Positions 47,652 to 54,597 of a stretch of 54,597 bases of DNA are shown piece by piece. Numbering within the stretch: the stretch's first letter is position 1; every line of letters begins with the position of its first letter. The position numbers and the translations under genes are program-made. The stretch comes from Fusobacterium sp. SYSU M8D902 (GTDB taxonomy: Bacteria; Fusobacteriota; Fusobacteriia; Fusobacteriales; Fusobacteriaceae), in NCBI RefSeq assembly GCF_040199715.1, contig NZ_JBEFNA010000013.1, positions 1 through 54,597 on the forward strand. The letters are read 5' to 3'. Below the pieces are notes generated by a model, which was given only the letters and a program-made list of their open reading frames with translations, was not told where the DNA came from and searched no databases.

Positions 47652-47993
47652 TTGGAAAAAAATAGGGTTATACAGGAATATGTACCAGGAAAGCAGATAA
47701 CACTTGCACATATTATTGCACATCCAGATAAAGATATCTGTAACAAATTGGGGCTAAATATTGAAACAACTCAAGCTATTGGAATACTTACAATCACACC
47801 TGGAGAAGCTGCAATCATAGGGGCTGATATTGCTACTAAAGCAGGAGAAATAGAGATCGGATTCTTGGATAGATTCAGTGGGACACTTGTTATTAATGGT
47901 AAGGTCTCAAGTGTTGAAACATCTATTAACAGTGTTTTAAATTTTTTAGAAAACACTTTAAAATTCTCAATTTGTGAGTGTACGAGGTCATAG
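47652..47993 (+). CDS. eutS: EutS-like bacterial microcompartment shell protein
   Basis: 113 aa from a TTG start with AAGGGGGAG inside the end of the preceding gene. Nearly colinear with EutS/Pdu[59 protein letters not shown] and a Cys-containing tail. BMC domain, circularly permuted class, forming hexameric shell tiles of ethanolamine/propanediol compartments. No other shell or enzyme genes are nearby. Confidence 0.92.
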   Translation: MEKNRVIQEYVPGKQITLAHIIAHPDKDICNKLGLNIETTQAIGILTITPGEAAIIGADIATKAGEIEIGFLDRFSGTLVINGKVSSVETSINSVLNFLENTLKFSICECTRS

Positions 47994-47994
47994 T

Positions 47995-48417
47995 ATGAAG
48001 ATAATGCTAGTGGGAAAAACAGGAAGTGGTAAGACTACTCTCATACAAAGATTAAAAGGTAGTGAAGTTAAATACTCAAAAACTCAGATGATATCCTATG
48101 ATGATAGATATATTGATACTCCTGGTGAGTATCTTGAGAACAAGATGATGCTTAGAAATCTACTTGTAAGCTCTATGAATGTTGAAAAGGTCATCTTTGT
48201 TCAGAGTTCAGAGGACACTCAAACAATGTTTCCTCCTAATATCTCCAATATGTTTATGGGCAAAAAAATAATTGGGGTAATCACCAAAATTGATAAGGGT
48301 CAAAATATTAAGATGTGTGAAGAGTGGTTAAAAATAGCTGGAGCTACTCAAATATTTCATATTGGTTTTAATGATGAAAATGAGTTGAATAGATTAAAAG
48401 CTGAATTAGATAAATAA
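47995..48417 (+). CDS. eutP: EutP/PduV-family P-loop NTPase
   Basis: 140 aa from the ATG after GAGG; starts 1 nt after the eutS stop. P-loop GKTGSGKTTL (about 7-16), DTPGEYLEN switch region, VITKIDKG (G4-like NKxD variant with TKID). EutP sits beside EutS in ethanolamine operons; its role in the compartment is not settled. Ends the operon at a strong terminator. Confidence 0.9.
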   Translation: MKIMLVGKTGSGKTTLIQRLKGSEVKYSKTQMISYDDRYIDTPGEYLENKMMLRNLLVSSMNVEKVIFVQSSEDTQTMFPPNISNMFMGKKIIGVITKIDKGQNIKMCEEWLKIAGATQIFHIGFNDENELNRLKAELDK

Positions 48418-48423
48418 TTAGCT

Positions 48424-48453
48424 AAAAAGAGCAAGTACCAACCTGCTCTTTTT
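48424..48453 (+). terminator. Terminator after eutP
   Basis: AAAAAGAGCA/TGCTCTTTTT with a 10-nt loop; the A/T symmetry allows it to work both ways. Confidence 0.88.
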
Positions 48454-48489
48454 ATTATTGTCTTGAATTAATAATTTTTTCTAATCACT

Positions 48490-49764
48490 CTATTTTTTAG
48501 GAATAAACTTAAAAATTACTCCTCCTAATATTGCTGGTAATACCCAAGCTAATCCTAAAGATGTCAATGGAATTACTGAATATACTTTATCAAATAATTC
48601 TATACTATATCCCATAGCTTGTAAAGCTTCATAACCACTTATAACTCCAGCTCCAATAACTGTTCCAAGAAAAATATTGTCATTTTTTATATTATTTTTA
48701 AATATATTCAAAAATATCAAAGCTATCGCAATCGGATATAGAAAAACTAACACAGGAACAGCTAGTTTTATTATTATATCCACTCCAAACATTGCAAAGA
48801 TAATACTTATAACAGTAGTGATCACTGCTAATTTCTCATATGATATCTTTGTAAGTTCACTAAAATAATCAGCCACAGTAGCAGTTAATCCAATTGCTGT
48901 TGTTATACAAGCTCCTGTAACACAGATTGCTAAAATTATTTTTCCACTATTTCCCAATAAAGTTTTCACTATTGAAGTTAGTAGCTCAACACTTCCAGCA
49001 CCTTTCAATGCCTCATCTGTTATTGTACTTCCTATAAAACTCAAACCACCATAGACAATAGCCAATCCCCCAATAGCAATTAAACTCGTTTGTAATAAAA
49101 ATGAAAACTCTTGCTTAGGTGAAAGGTTCTTATCCTTTCTAATTGATTTTAAAATAATATCTGAAAAAACAATAGCTGCCAATGTATCCATTGTTTGATA
49201 GCCATTTAAAAATCCATATTTAAATGGTGCTAACTCTTTTACAGTTGTAATAGAGTTTCCAATAGGAAAAAATACCCCTTTAAATATTATTATTGCAAGT
49301 ACTGCTAATAATATCGGTGTCAATATAGCTCCAACTCTATCCACTACCTTACTAGATTTCAAAGAGAATAAAAGTGATACCCCAAAGAAAACAACAATAA
49401 AGATAATTTTATACATGTTATAGTTACTACCACCCTTTGAAAAAATCATCTCAAAGGCTGTAGCTCCTGTTCTAGGTAAGGCTAACAATGGACCTATAGC
49501 AAGTATCAAAGCCACATTAAAAAACTTACTAAATTTAGGTGATACCCTCTTAGCAAAGCTATCTAAATCCTTTCCAGCAAAAGCTGAAGTAAATATAGCT
49601 AAAAGTGGAAATCCAGCTCCTGTCAATATAAATCCTATTGTTGCTAGAGCCCATTTATCTCCATTGATAAATCCTACCATAGGTGGAAAAATAAGATTTC
49701 CAGCACCAAAAAGCATAGCAAAAAGAGCAAAACCCGTTATAATAACATCTTTCTTTTTATACAT
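48490..49764 (-). CDS. brnQ: Branched-chain amino acid transporter BrnQ (LIVCS family)
   Basis: 424 aa, about 12 transmembrane helices. Family marks: GFALFAMLFGAGNLIFPPMVG at the start (FAMLFGAGNLIFPP), LPRTGATAFEMIF and GYQTMDTLAAIVFS. Sodium-coupled symport of Leu/Ile/Val. Promoter TTGACA-17-TATTAT (49818-49846, minus strand). RBS GGAGGG. Confidence 0.93.
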   Translation of the reverse strand: MYKKKDVIITGFALFAMLFGAGNLIFPPMVGFINGDKWALATIGFILTGAGFPLLAIFTSAFAGKDLDSFAKRVSPKFSKFFNVALILAIGPLLALPRTGATAFEMIFSKGGSNYNMYKIIFIVVFFGVSLLFSLKSSKVVDRVGAILTPILLAVLAIIIFKGVFFPIGNSITTVKELAPFKYGFLNGYQTMDTLAAIVFSDIILKSIRKDKNLSPKQEFSFLLQTSLIAIGGLAIVYGGLSFIGSTITDEALKGAGSVELLTSIVKTLLGNSGKIILAICVTGACITTAIGLTATVADYFSELTKISYEKLAVITTVISIIFAMFGVDIIIKLAVPVLVFLYPIAIALIFLNIFKNNIKNDNIFLGTVIGAGVISGYEALQAMGYSIELFDKVYSVIPLTSLGLAWVLPAILGGVIFKFIPKK

Positions 49765-49817
49765 TTTCTCCCTCCAAAATTATTAATATTTACATAGAGT
49801 ACTATATTTATTACTAT

Positions 49818-49846
49818 ATAATATAAAAATAATTTTTTACTGTCAA
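49818..49846 (-). promoter_or_regulatory. Promoter of brnQ
   Basis: Minus strand -35 TTGACA (49841-49846), spacer 17, -10 TATTAT (49818-49823). Confidence 0.75.
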
Positions 49847-49859
49847 TATAAAAATCAGA

Positions 49860-51221
49860 TTATTTTTTTCTATTTATATTATAAATTACAAGTGAGAAAA
49901 CTATAATTAATATGGTATGGAGTATCACTGGTATCACTGGATTATATAGTGAACTCAAAGTTATCGAATATATGATCATAAATGGTCCAACTAATGCTGT
50001 TAAAGAGAATCCTAAAGAGTAATCTCCCAATACTGGTGACTTAAACTCTGGATCACAGATTTTCAAAAGTAACATACCTGTAAAAAATACTCCAAAACTA
50101 GTTCCTGCCATTGATATTGCTCTTTCAAATGGGTAATTATTTTTGAAACATCTATAACAATAGTATTTTATACAATACCAAGTTCCTAAAAATCCCAAAA
50201 CTACCATGATAATTATTGGATAAAAATATGTAAATACCGCTTTAAGAGGAAGTGAAGTTATGGCACTCACTATTGCAAACTCTGTAAATAAGCTTGATAT
50301 TCTACTCTTCACCTTCACGTCTATGCACCACTCTAAATTTAATTTCTTTATAATCTGCCATACAATCATCATTAATAACATTGCAAATATCCAAATAGAT
50401 ATTGATGAAAGAACTGGCACCCTATATTTCTTCACTAAGCTTAAAATTATATAAGCAAGACCACACACTGAGAAAACAAGTGCCATATGAAAAGCTAGAG
50501 TATCAATTGATGATGCTAACATAGTCTCTCTTCCCAATGAGCTCTGTTTTGAAATATCTGTATAATACCCTCTTTTCAACTCTAAAGATATATCACTTGG
50601 ATTTTTTAAGATAGCTGTTTCTCCTTTTTTACATGCTCTATTAATTAAAACTATTCCAAATAAAATTCCACCTATAAGTCCAAAAGTAGCAGTGGTTGTA
50701 GCTATTCCTTGAGCTGTCTCCCAATACCCCATATTCATCTCTTGCAAAACTCTTCCTATCATTCCTGCTGTTCCATGACCACCAGCAAACCCTGTATTTA
50801 ATTCAGCACCAAAAGTCTCATATAGGGGTTTATTTAATATATATTTATAGACAAAATTTACAAAATACCCTATCCCCAATTGAAGAAATGTGACTATGAA
50901 TAGAATGAATCCTGTTGTTAAAATATCTCTAAACTCACCCTTACTATTTTTTATCTTTAGATTCATTCCTAAGGGAATACTTGCAATTACTGGAATGATC
51001 AATAAACTTGGGAGTAAAGAGATCTCTTTGCTCCACACTACTGGAGTAGAGATATTAAATACTCTCCCCATAATTTCAGGACCTATTAGTAAACCAACTG
51101 TTCCACCAATAATTGATGCTGGAATAAATAGATCTTGAAAAATTTTAAATTTTGATTTAATAATAACTCCCAAAATTAAAAGAAAACTTAAATAACATAA
51201 AATATAAAAAAATTGTTGCAC
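49860..51221 (-). CDS. gltS: Sodium/glutamate symporter GltS
   Basis: 453 aa, about 12 membrane helices in two inverted halves. FIPASIIGGTVGLLIGPEI near the start and GAELNTGFAGGHGTAGMIG (the GGHGTA pore loop) identify GltS. Second-half loop GTSFGVFFTG is consistent. Imports glutamate with sodium, a main energy substrate of amino-acid-fermenting fusobacteria. RBS TAGGAGG. A terminator-like hairpin precedes it. Confidence 0.9.
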   Translation of the reverse strand: MQQFFYILCYLSFLLILGVIIKSKFKIFQDLFIPASIIGGTVGLLIGPEIMGRVFNISTPVVWSKEISLLPSLLIIPVIASIPLGMNLKIKNSKGEFRDILTTGFILFIVTFLQLGIGYFVNFVYKYILNKPLYETFGAELNTGFAGGHGTAGMIGRVLQEMNMGYWETAQGIATTTATFGLIGGILFGIVLINRACKKGETAILKNPSDISLELKRGYYTDISKQSSLGRETMLASSIDTLAFHMALVFSVCGLAYIILSLVKKYRVPVLSSISIWIFAMLLMMIVWQIIKKLNLEWCIDVKVKSRISSLFTEFAIVSAITSLPLKAVFTYFYPIIIMVVLGFLGTWYCIKYYCYRCFKNNYPFERAISMAGTSFGVFFTGMLLLKICDPEFKSPVLGDYSLGFSLTALVGPFMIIYSITLSSLYNPVIPVILHTILIIVFSLVIYNINRKK

Positions 51222-51240
51222 TATACCTCCTAAAATAAAG

Positions 51241-51277
51241 AGTGACCAAAAGATATCACTACTATCAATTGGTCACT
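51241..51277 (-). terminator. Terminator after the yfcC-type gene
   Basis: AGTGACCA/TGGTCACT stem enclosing 21 nt, on the minus strand followed by a T-rich stretch. Confidence 0.7.
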
Positions 51278-51293
51278 TAAAATATAATATAAA

Positions 51294-52796
51294 TTACTGT
51301 AAGTTCATTAAAACTCCACCTACAACAAATAAAGAACCTAAGAAGAATAAAGCTCCTTGTAATTTAATTTGGAACTTAGCCCAAATTACCCAATCTAGTT
51401 TTGCTATTCCTAATATGGCAATTAAAATTCCTGATGTTGGAACTATTAGATTTGTAAATCCATCTCCAAGTTGGAAAGCAAGAACAGCAACCTGTCTAGG
51501 TACACCAACTAAATCAGATAATGGTGCCATTATAGGCATAGTTAAAGCAGCTTGTCCTGATCCTGATACAACAAAGAAGTTGAATATTGATTGGAATATA
51601 TACATTACCCAAGCACAGAAAGCAGCAGGTAATCCACTTAAACCTTCAGCTACCCAGTTAAGTATAGTGTTTAGAACACTTGGCTCTCCAGCTTCAGAAC
51701 CACCTAAAACTAATACAATACCTTTAGCCATACCAACAACAATTGCAGCTCCTATTAAATCCTCTGCTCCTTTTCTAAAAGATGAAGCAATATCATTAAC
51801 ACACATATTATCAAGCTTGAATAAAACTCCTATTATTCCTGATGCTACTCCCATTATTACAAATTGAGTTGCTATTTCAGGTAAGAAATATCCAAACTTA
51901 ACTACTCCATAGATGATCCAAGCCATTCCTAATACAACAACTAAAAGAACTAACTTATGACCAAATTTAAACTCCATATCCTGTTGCTCTGAAAGTTTGA
52001 ACTCCTCTCTATAATATGCATCTGAAGCATATGAAATAGAGCTTTCTGGATTTGCTTTTACTTTTTTAGCATAACTTAATGTATAAGCTATTCCTATTCC
52101 TGTAAAAAATACCCACATAAATATTCTAAATCCAGCTCCTGATAATACAGGTATTCCAGCTACTCCTTGAGCTATTGCAACACTAAATGGATTCATCCAA
52201 GAAGTTGCAAACCCTATCTGAGTTGAAACATAAGTTATTAATATTCCTGTAATAGCATCATATCCCATTCCAATTACTATTGGTATTAATACCATTGCAA
52301 ATGGAATTGCTTCCTCTCCCATTCCAAATACTGCTCCTCCTAAAGAAAAGAAGAAAAATACAATTGGAAGTAAGAGATATTCTGATCCCTTTGTCTTTTT
52401 AATCAAAGTGAATAATCCAGCTTCTACAGCTTTTGTTCTTAAGATAATTCCAAAAGCTCCTCCAGTTATTATGATAAAGGCGATTACTCCAACAGCTGTT
52501 CCCCATTTATCTCCGCTTACAATCCCTTCAAATACATAGTTAGAAACTCCAACTTCTCCTCCAGGCTCAAAAAACTTCACTCCCTCTACAAGTGGCTTTC
52601 CTTGTTCATTTAACTCATAAGAAAAACTTCCTGCAATTGGAACTACTTTTGTTTTTTCTGCACCTGTCTCAGTAATATAAGTTACCTTTTCCATCTGAAA
52701 TTTCCCCACTGGAACTGTATGTGTAAGTATTGCTGCAAATATTACAACAAAAAATATTATCACATACGTGTCAGGCATATTAAATTTTTTCTTCAT
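51294..52796 (-). CDS. YfcC/DcuC-family (C4-dicarboxylate or basic amino acid) carrier
   Basis: 500 aa, about 12 helices. Family marks: TYVIIFFVVIFAAILTHTVPVG at the start (AAILTHTVPVG), GAVFGMGEEAIPF, FATSWMNPFSVAIAQ, SGSGQAALTMPIMAPLSD and FQLGDGFTNLIVPTSG. YfcC-type carriers include arginine/ornithine exchangers and dipeptide or dicarboxylate carriers; the substrate is open. Promoter at 52830-52858. RBS AAGGGGGG. Confidence 0.85.
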   Translation of the reverse strand: MKKKFNMPDTYVIIFFVVIFAAILTHTVPVGKFQMEKVTYITETGAEKTKVVPIAGSFSYELNEQGKPLVEGVKFFEPGGEVGVSNYVFEGIVSGDKWGTAVGVIAFIIITGGAFGIILRTKAVEAGLFTLIKKTKGSEYLLLPIVFFFFSLGGAVFGMGEEAIPFAMVLIPIVIGMGYDAITGILITYVSTQIGFATSWMNPFSVAIAQGVAGIPVLSGAGFRIFMWVFFTGIGIAYTLSYAKKVKANPESSISYASDAYYREEFKLSEQQDMEFKFGHKLVLLVVVLGMAWIIYGVVKFGYFLPEIATQFVIMGVASGIIGVLFKLDNMCVNDIASSFRKGAEDLIGAAIVVGMAKGIVLVLGGSEAGEPSVLNTILNWVAEGLSGLPAAFCAWVMYIFQSIFNFFVVSGSGQAALTMPIMAPLSDLVGVPRQVAVLAFQLGDGFTNLIVPTSGILIAILGIAKLDWVIWAKFQIKLQGALFFLGSLFVVGGVLMNLQ

Positions 52797-52829
52797 TGTT
52801 ACCCCCCTTGTTTAAAGTTTGTCTATATG

Positions 52830-52858
52830 ATTATACTTTATAACTTCAAATTTATCAA
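52830..52858 (-). promoter_or_regulatory. Promoter of the yfcC-type gene
   Basis: Minus strand -35 TTGATA (52853-52858), spacer 17, -10 TATAAT (52830-52835). Confidence 0.75.
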
Positions 52859-53043
52859 TACAATAAATCAATTTTATATATTACTTTTTTAATATTTTTT
52901 AAAAAATTCTTAACTTTTTATAAGTTATTAATAAAAAAAATTGATATTGATATATTTTTTTTATGTAAAAAAATAAATTAGTATAAAAAATTATATAAAA
53001 ATAAAAAATGATAAATTTTTATAATCAGTAAAAAAGATAATCT
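52859..53043. other. Very AT-rich non-coding stretch
   Basis: The 335-nt gap 52797-53131 holds the yfcC promoter on the left and the palindrome plus promoter of the ATPase gene on the right. The middle is about 90% A/T with no open frame or structured RNA that I can support. Confidence 0.6.
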
Positions 53044-53073
53044 AAATTATGATAATTTAAATTATCATAATTT
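53044..53073. promoter_or_regulatory. Perfect 30-bp palindrome upstream of the DUF234 ATPase
   Basis: AAATTATGATAATTT followed directly by AAATTATCATAATTT. It ends 18 bp before the extended -10 TGGTATAAT (53092-53100), the usual place for an operator covering the -35 region. Confidence 0.7.
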
Positions 53074-53091
53074 GAATTATATTTATTAAAG

Positions 53092-53100
53092 TGGTATAAT
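53092..53100 (+). promoter_or_regulatory. Extended -10 promoter of the DUF234 ATPase gene
   Basis: TGGTATAAT 31 nt before the start codon. The -35 region is overlapped by the palindrome. Confidence 0.6.
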
Positions 53101-53131
53101 ATAGTAAAATATAATTCTTCGAGGTGATAAA

Positions 53132-54499
53132 ATGAAATTTATTAACAGAAAAAGAGAGATGGCTACCTTAGAAAAAGAATATACTCGAGAAAAAAGTTTT
53201 GTTGTTTTATATGGAAGAAGAAGAACGGGAAAAACTACACTTATAAAAGAATTTATAAAAGATAAAAATGCTTTTTATTTTTTTGCTGACAAACAAAATG
53301 AATCACTTCAAATTAGTAGATTTAAAAAGCAATTAGCAGAATATTTTAAAGATGAATTTTTAAAAAAAATAGAAATTAATGACTGGGACACAATTTTTGA
53401 CTATTTTATAAATAAAATTAGAGATGATGAAAAATTTATTCTAGTTATAGATGAGTTTCAATATCTATGTTCTGTAAATAAGGGGTTTTCCTCTATATTT
53501 CAGAGAATATATGATGAAAAAATGTGTCATAAAAATATTATGGTTATTCTGTGCGGTTCTTTAATTTCTATGATGTATTCTGAGGTTCTATCCTATGATA
53601 GTCCTCTCTATGGAAGAAGAACAGCTCAAATAAAGCTTCAACCCATTACTTTTGAATACTATAAAGATTTTTTTGAAAATAAATCAAAAAAAGAACGTAT
53701 TGAATTTTACTCAATAACTGGTGGAATTCCAAAATACATTTTAGAGTTTGATAAAACCGAATCTCCTCTGTGGAATATAGAGAATAATATTTTTAATAAA
53801 GATAACTTCCTGTATTCAGAACCAAAATTTTTACTTCAAGAGGAGATTAATGATTTATCAAGATATTTTTCTATATTAAATTCTATAGCTTCAGGAAATA
53901 CTAAGCTATCTTCTATCTGCTCCAATCTTGAATTAAATTCAAATGGAATAACACCCTATATTACTAAATTAATAGATTTAGATATATTAGAAAAGGAAGT
54001 TCCTGTTACTGAAAATTTAGAAAATAGTAAAAAAGGATTGTATAAAATTAAAGATAACTATTTAAAATTTTGGTTTAGCTATGTTTATCCTTATCAAAGT
54101 TATTTAGAAATCGAAAATTTAACCTATCCTCTAGATAAAATTAAAAATGAATTTAATCTTTGGGTATCTAAAATATATGAGGAATTGGCTAGAGAAACTT
54201 TATTCAGTAATTTACAAATTCCATTCCCTATAAAAAAACTTGGAAGATGGTGGAACAATAATGAGGAGATTGATATTGTTGCATTGGGTGATAAAGATAT
54301 AATTTTTGGTGAATGTAAGTGGAGTAATAAAAAAGTAGGTTTAAGTGTCTTATTTTCATTGAAAGAAAAGAGTAAAAAAGTAAACTGGAACAACAATAGT
54401 AGAAAAGAGTATTTTATCCTATTTTCTAAAGAAGGATTTAGTGAAGATTTGATAGCTCTAAGTCAAAAAGATAAAACAATTATACTTTCTGATTTTTGA
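53132..54499 (+). CDS. AAA ATPase (archaeal type) with DUF234/PD-(D/E)XK-like C-terminus
   Basis: 455 aa. Walker A GRRRTGKTT (28-36), Walker B VIDEFQYL (Asp107, Glu108), a winged-helix region (about 255-310) and a DUF234 tail in which Asp381 (EIDIVA), Glu394 and Lys396 (FGECKW) form a PD-(D/E)XK nuclease-type triad. Family members (COG1672) are common in archaea and anaerobic bacteria and of uncertain role. RBS GAGGTG. It stands alone beside a possible IS end, suggesting an accessory gene. Confidence 0.88.
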   Translation: MKFINRKREMATLEKEYTREKSFVVLYGRRRTGKTTLIKEFIKDKNAFYFFADKQNESLQISRFKKQLAEYFKDEFLKKIEINDWDTIFDYFINKIRDDEKFILVIDEFQYLCSVNKGFSSIFQRIYDEKMCHKNIMVILCGSLISMMYSEVLSYDSPLYGRRTAQIKLQPITFEYYKDFFENKSKKERIEFYSITGGIPKYILEFDKTESPLWNIENNIFNKDNFLYSEPKFLLQEEINDLSRYFSILNSIASGNTKLSSICSNLELNSNGITPYITKLIDLDILEKEVPVTENLENSKKGLYKIKDNYLKFWFSYVYPYQSYLEIENLTYPLDKIKNEFNLWVSKIYEELARETLFSNLQIPFPIKKLGRWWNNNEEIDIVALGDKDIIFGECKWSNKKVGLSVLFSLKEKSKKVNWNNNSRKEYFILFSKEGFSEDLIALSQKDKTIILSDF

Positions 54500-54522
54500 T
54501 AATATCTAATATAAAAGTATAA

Positions 54523-54540
54523 AGGGGCTGTTGCAAACTT
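54523..54540. mobile_element. Possible insertion-sequence terminal repeat
   Basis: GGGGCTGTTGCAAACTTA resembles terminal repeats of several IS families (GGnnCTGTTGCAAA). The partner end and transposase, if any, lie outside the window. Confidence 0.4.
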
Positions 54541-54559
54541 AATAGCCATATGTTTTAAA

Positions 54560-54597
54560 ATTAGCTAAAGAGATTTTTTAATCTCTTTGGCTTTTTT
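54560..54597 (+). terminator. Terminator-like hairpin at the window edge
   Basis: AAAGAGATT-TTTT-AATCTCTTT with outer AGC/GCT pairing, then T6. May end the ATPase transcript or belong to the adjoining element. Confidence 0.75.

Noticed and set aside
51415-51867. 150-codon plus-strand frame within the YfcC-type carrier
   Set aside because: Shadow of the membrane protein's codons; no ribosome site, promoter or recognisable domain.
52797-53131. Hidden small gene or RNA in the 335-nt gap
   Set aside because: Only promoters and the palindrome are supported; stops are frequent in all frames.

Overview
The window is AT-rich DNA with tightly packed genes and Gram-negative envelope features: a type Vd patatin autotransporter closely matching FplA of Fusobacterium, a TolC-type lipoprotein and an ExbBD-TonB system. 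It also carries Firmicute-like systems (mannose-family PTS, CIRCE/HrcA, YesMN-type two-component). The best reading is a Fusobacterium chromosome, probably one of the saccharolytic gut species. No rRNA, tRNA or CRISPR array was seen.

Layout. 1-6944: a TetR-controlled TolC-type efflux component (partial), divergent from fplA; then exbB-exbD-tonB and a ROK fructokinase-like gene. 6963-25771: a large glycosaminoglycan/amino-sugar region. It holds two paralogous mannose-family PTS operons; AgaS, tagatose-bisphosphate aldolase and LacC-type kinase; a secreted PL8 hyaluronate/chondroitin lyase; a cytosolic heparinase II/III-fold enzyme; unsaturated glucuronyl hydrolase; KduD and KduI; a GntR and an IclR regulator; and an unassigned cytosolic discoidin-like protein. 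25847-32855: a minus-strand operon for an AfuABC/Fbp-type ABC importer, a YesMN-type sensor/regulator pair and a YihX-like HAD phosphatase. 33057-38797: a CIRCE-controlled heat-shock block hrcA-grpE-dnaK, then an aldose epimerase and dnaJ. 38861-43585: yajC, amidase, GerMN protein, yqeK and rnr. 43708-48417: a Cache-GGDEF diguanylate cyclase, aroA, chorismate mutase and an orphan eutS-eutP pair. 48490-52796: three amino-acid/carboxylate transporters (BrnQ, GltS, YfcC). 53132-end: an AAA ATPase with a DUF234/PD-(D/E)XK-like tail, then a possible insertion-sequence end.

How the genes work together (inference). PL8 lyase cuts hyaluronan/chondroitin outside the cytoplasm. The unsaturated disaccharides enter through the second PTS and are trimmed by the heparinase-like enzyme and UGL. 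The unsaturated uronate is processed by KduI/KduD towards KDG. The amino sugar (GalNAc/galactosamine) is handled by AgaS, the LacC-type kinase and the aldolase, with the first PTS importing the free sugar. KdgK, KdgA, an amino-sugar deacetylase and sulfatases are not in the window. A shared motif, TTAACACGTTAA or a close variant, sits at three promoters of this region and suggests one regulon, perhaps governed by the local GntR protein.

Most interesting points: the shared operator and the unassigned discoidin-like protein co-transcribed with the GntR regulator; a decayed outer-membrane porin end beside the PL8 gene; the orphan eutS-eutP pair behind a chorismate mutase; a cysteine-rich tail on GrpE; and a perfect 30-bp palindrome at the promoter of the DUF234 ATPase.
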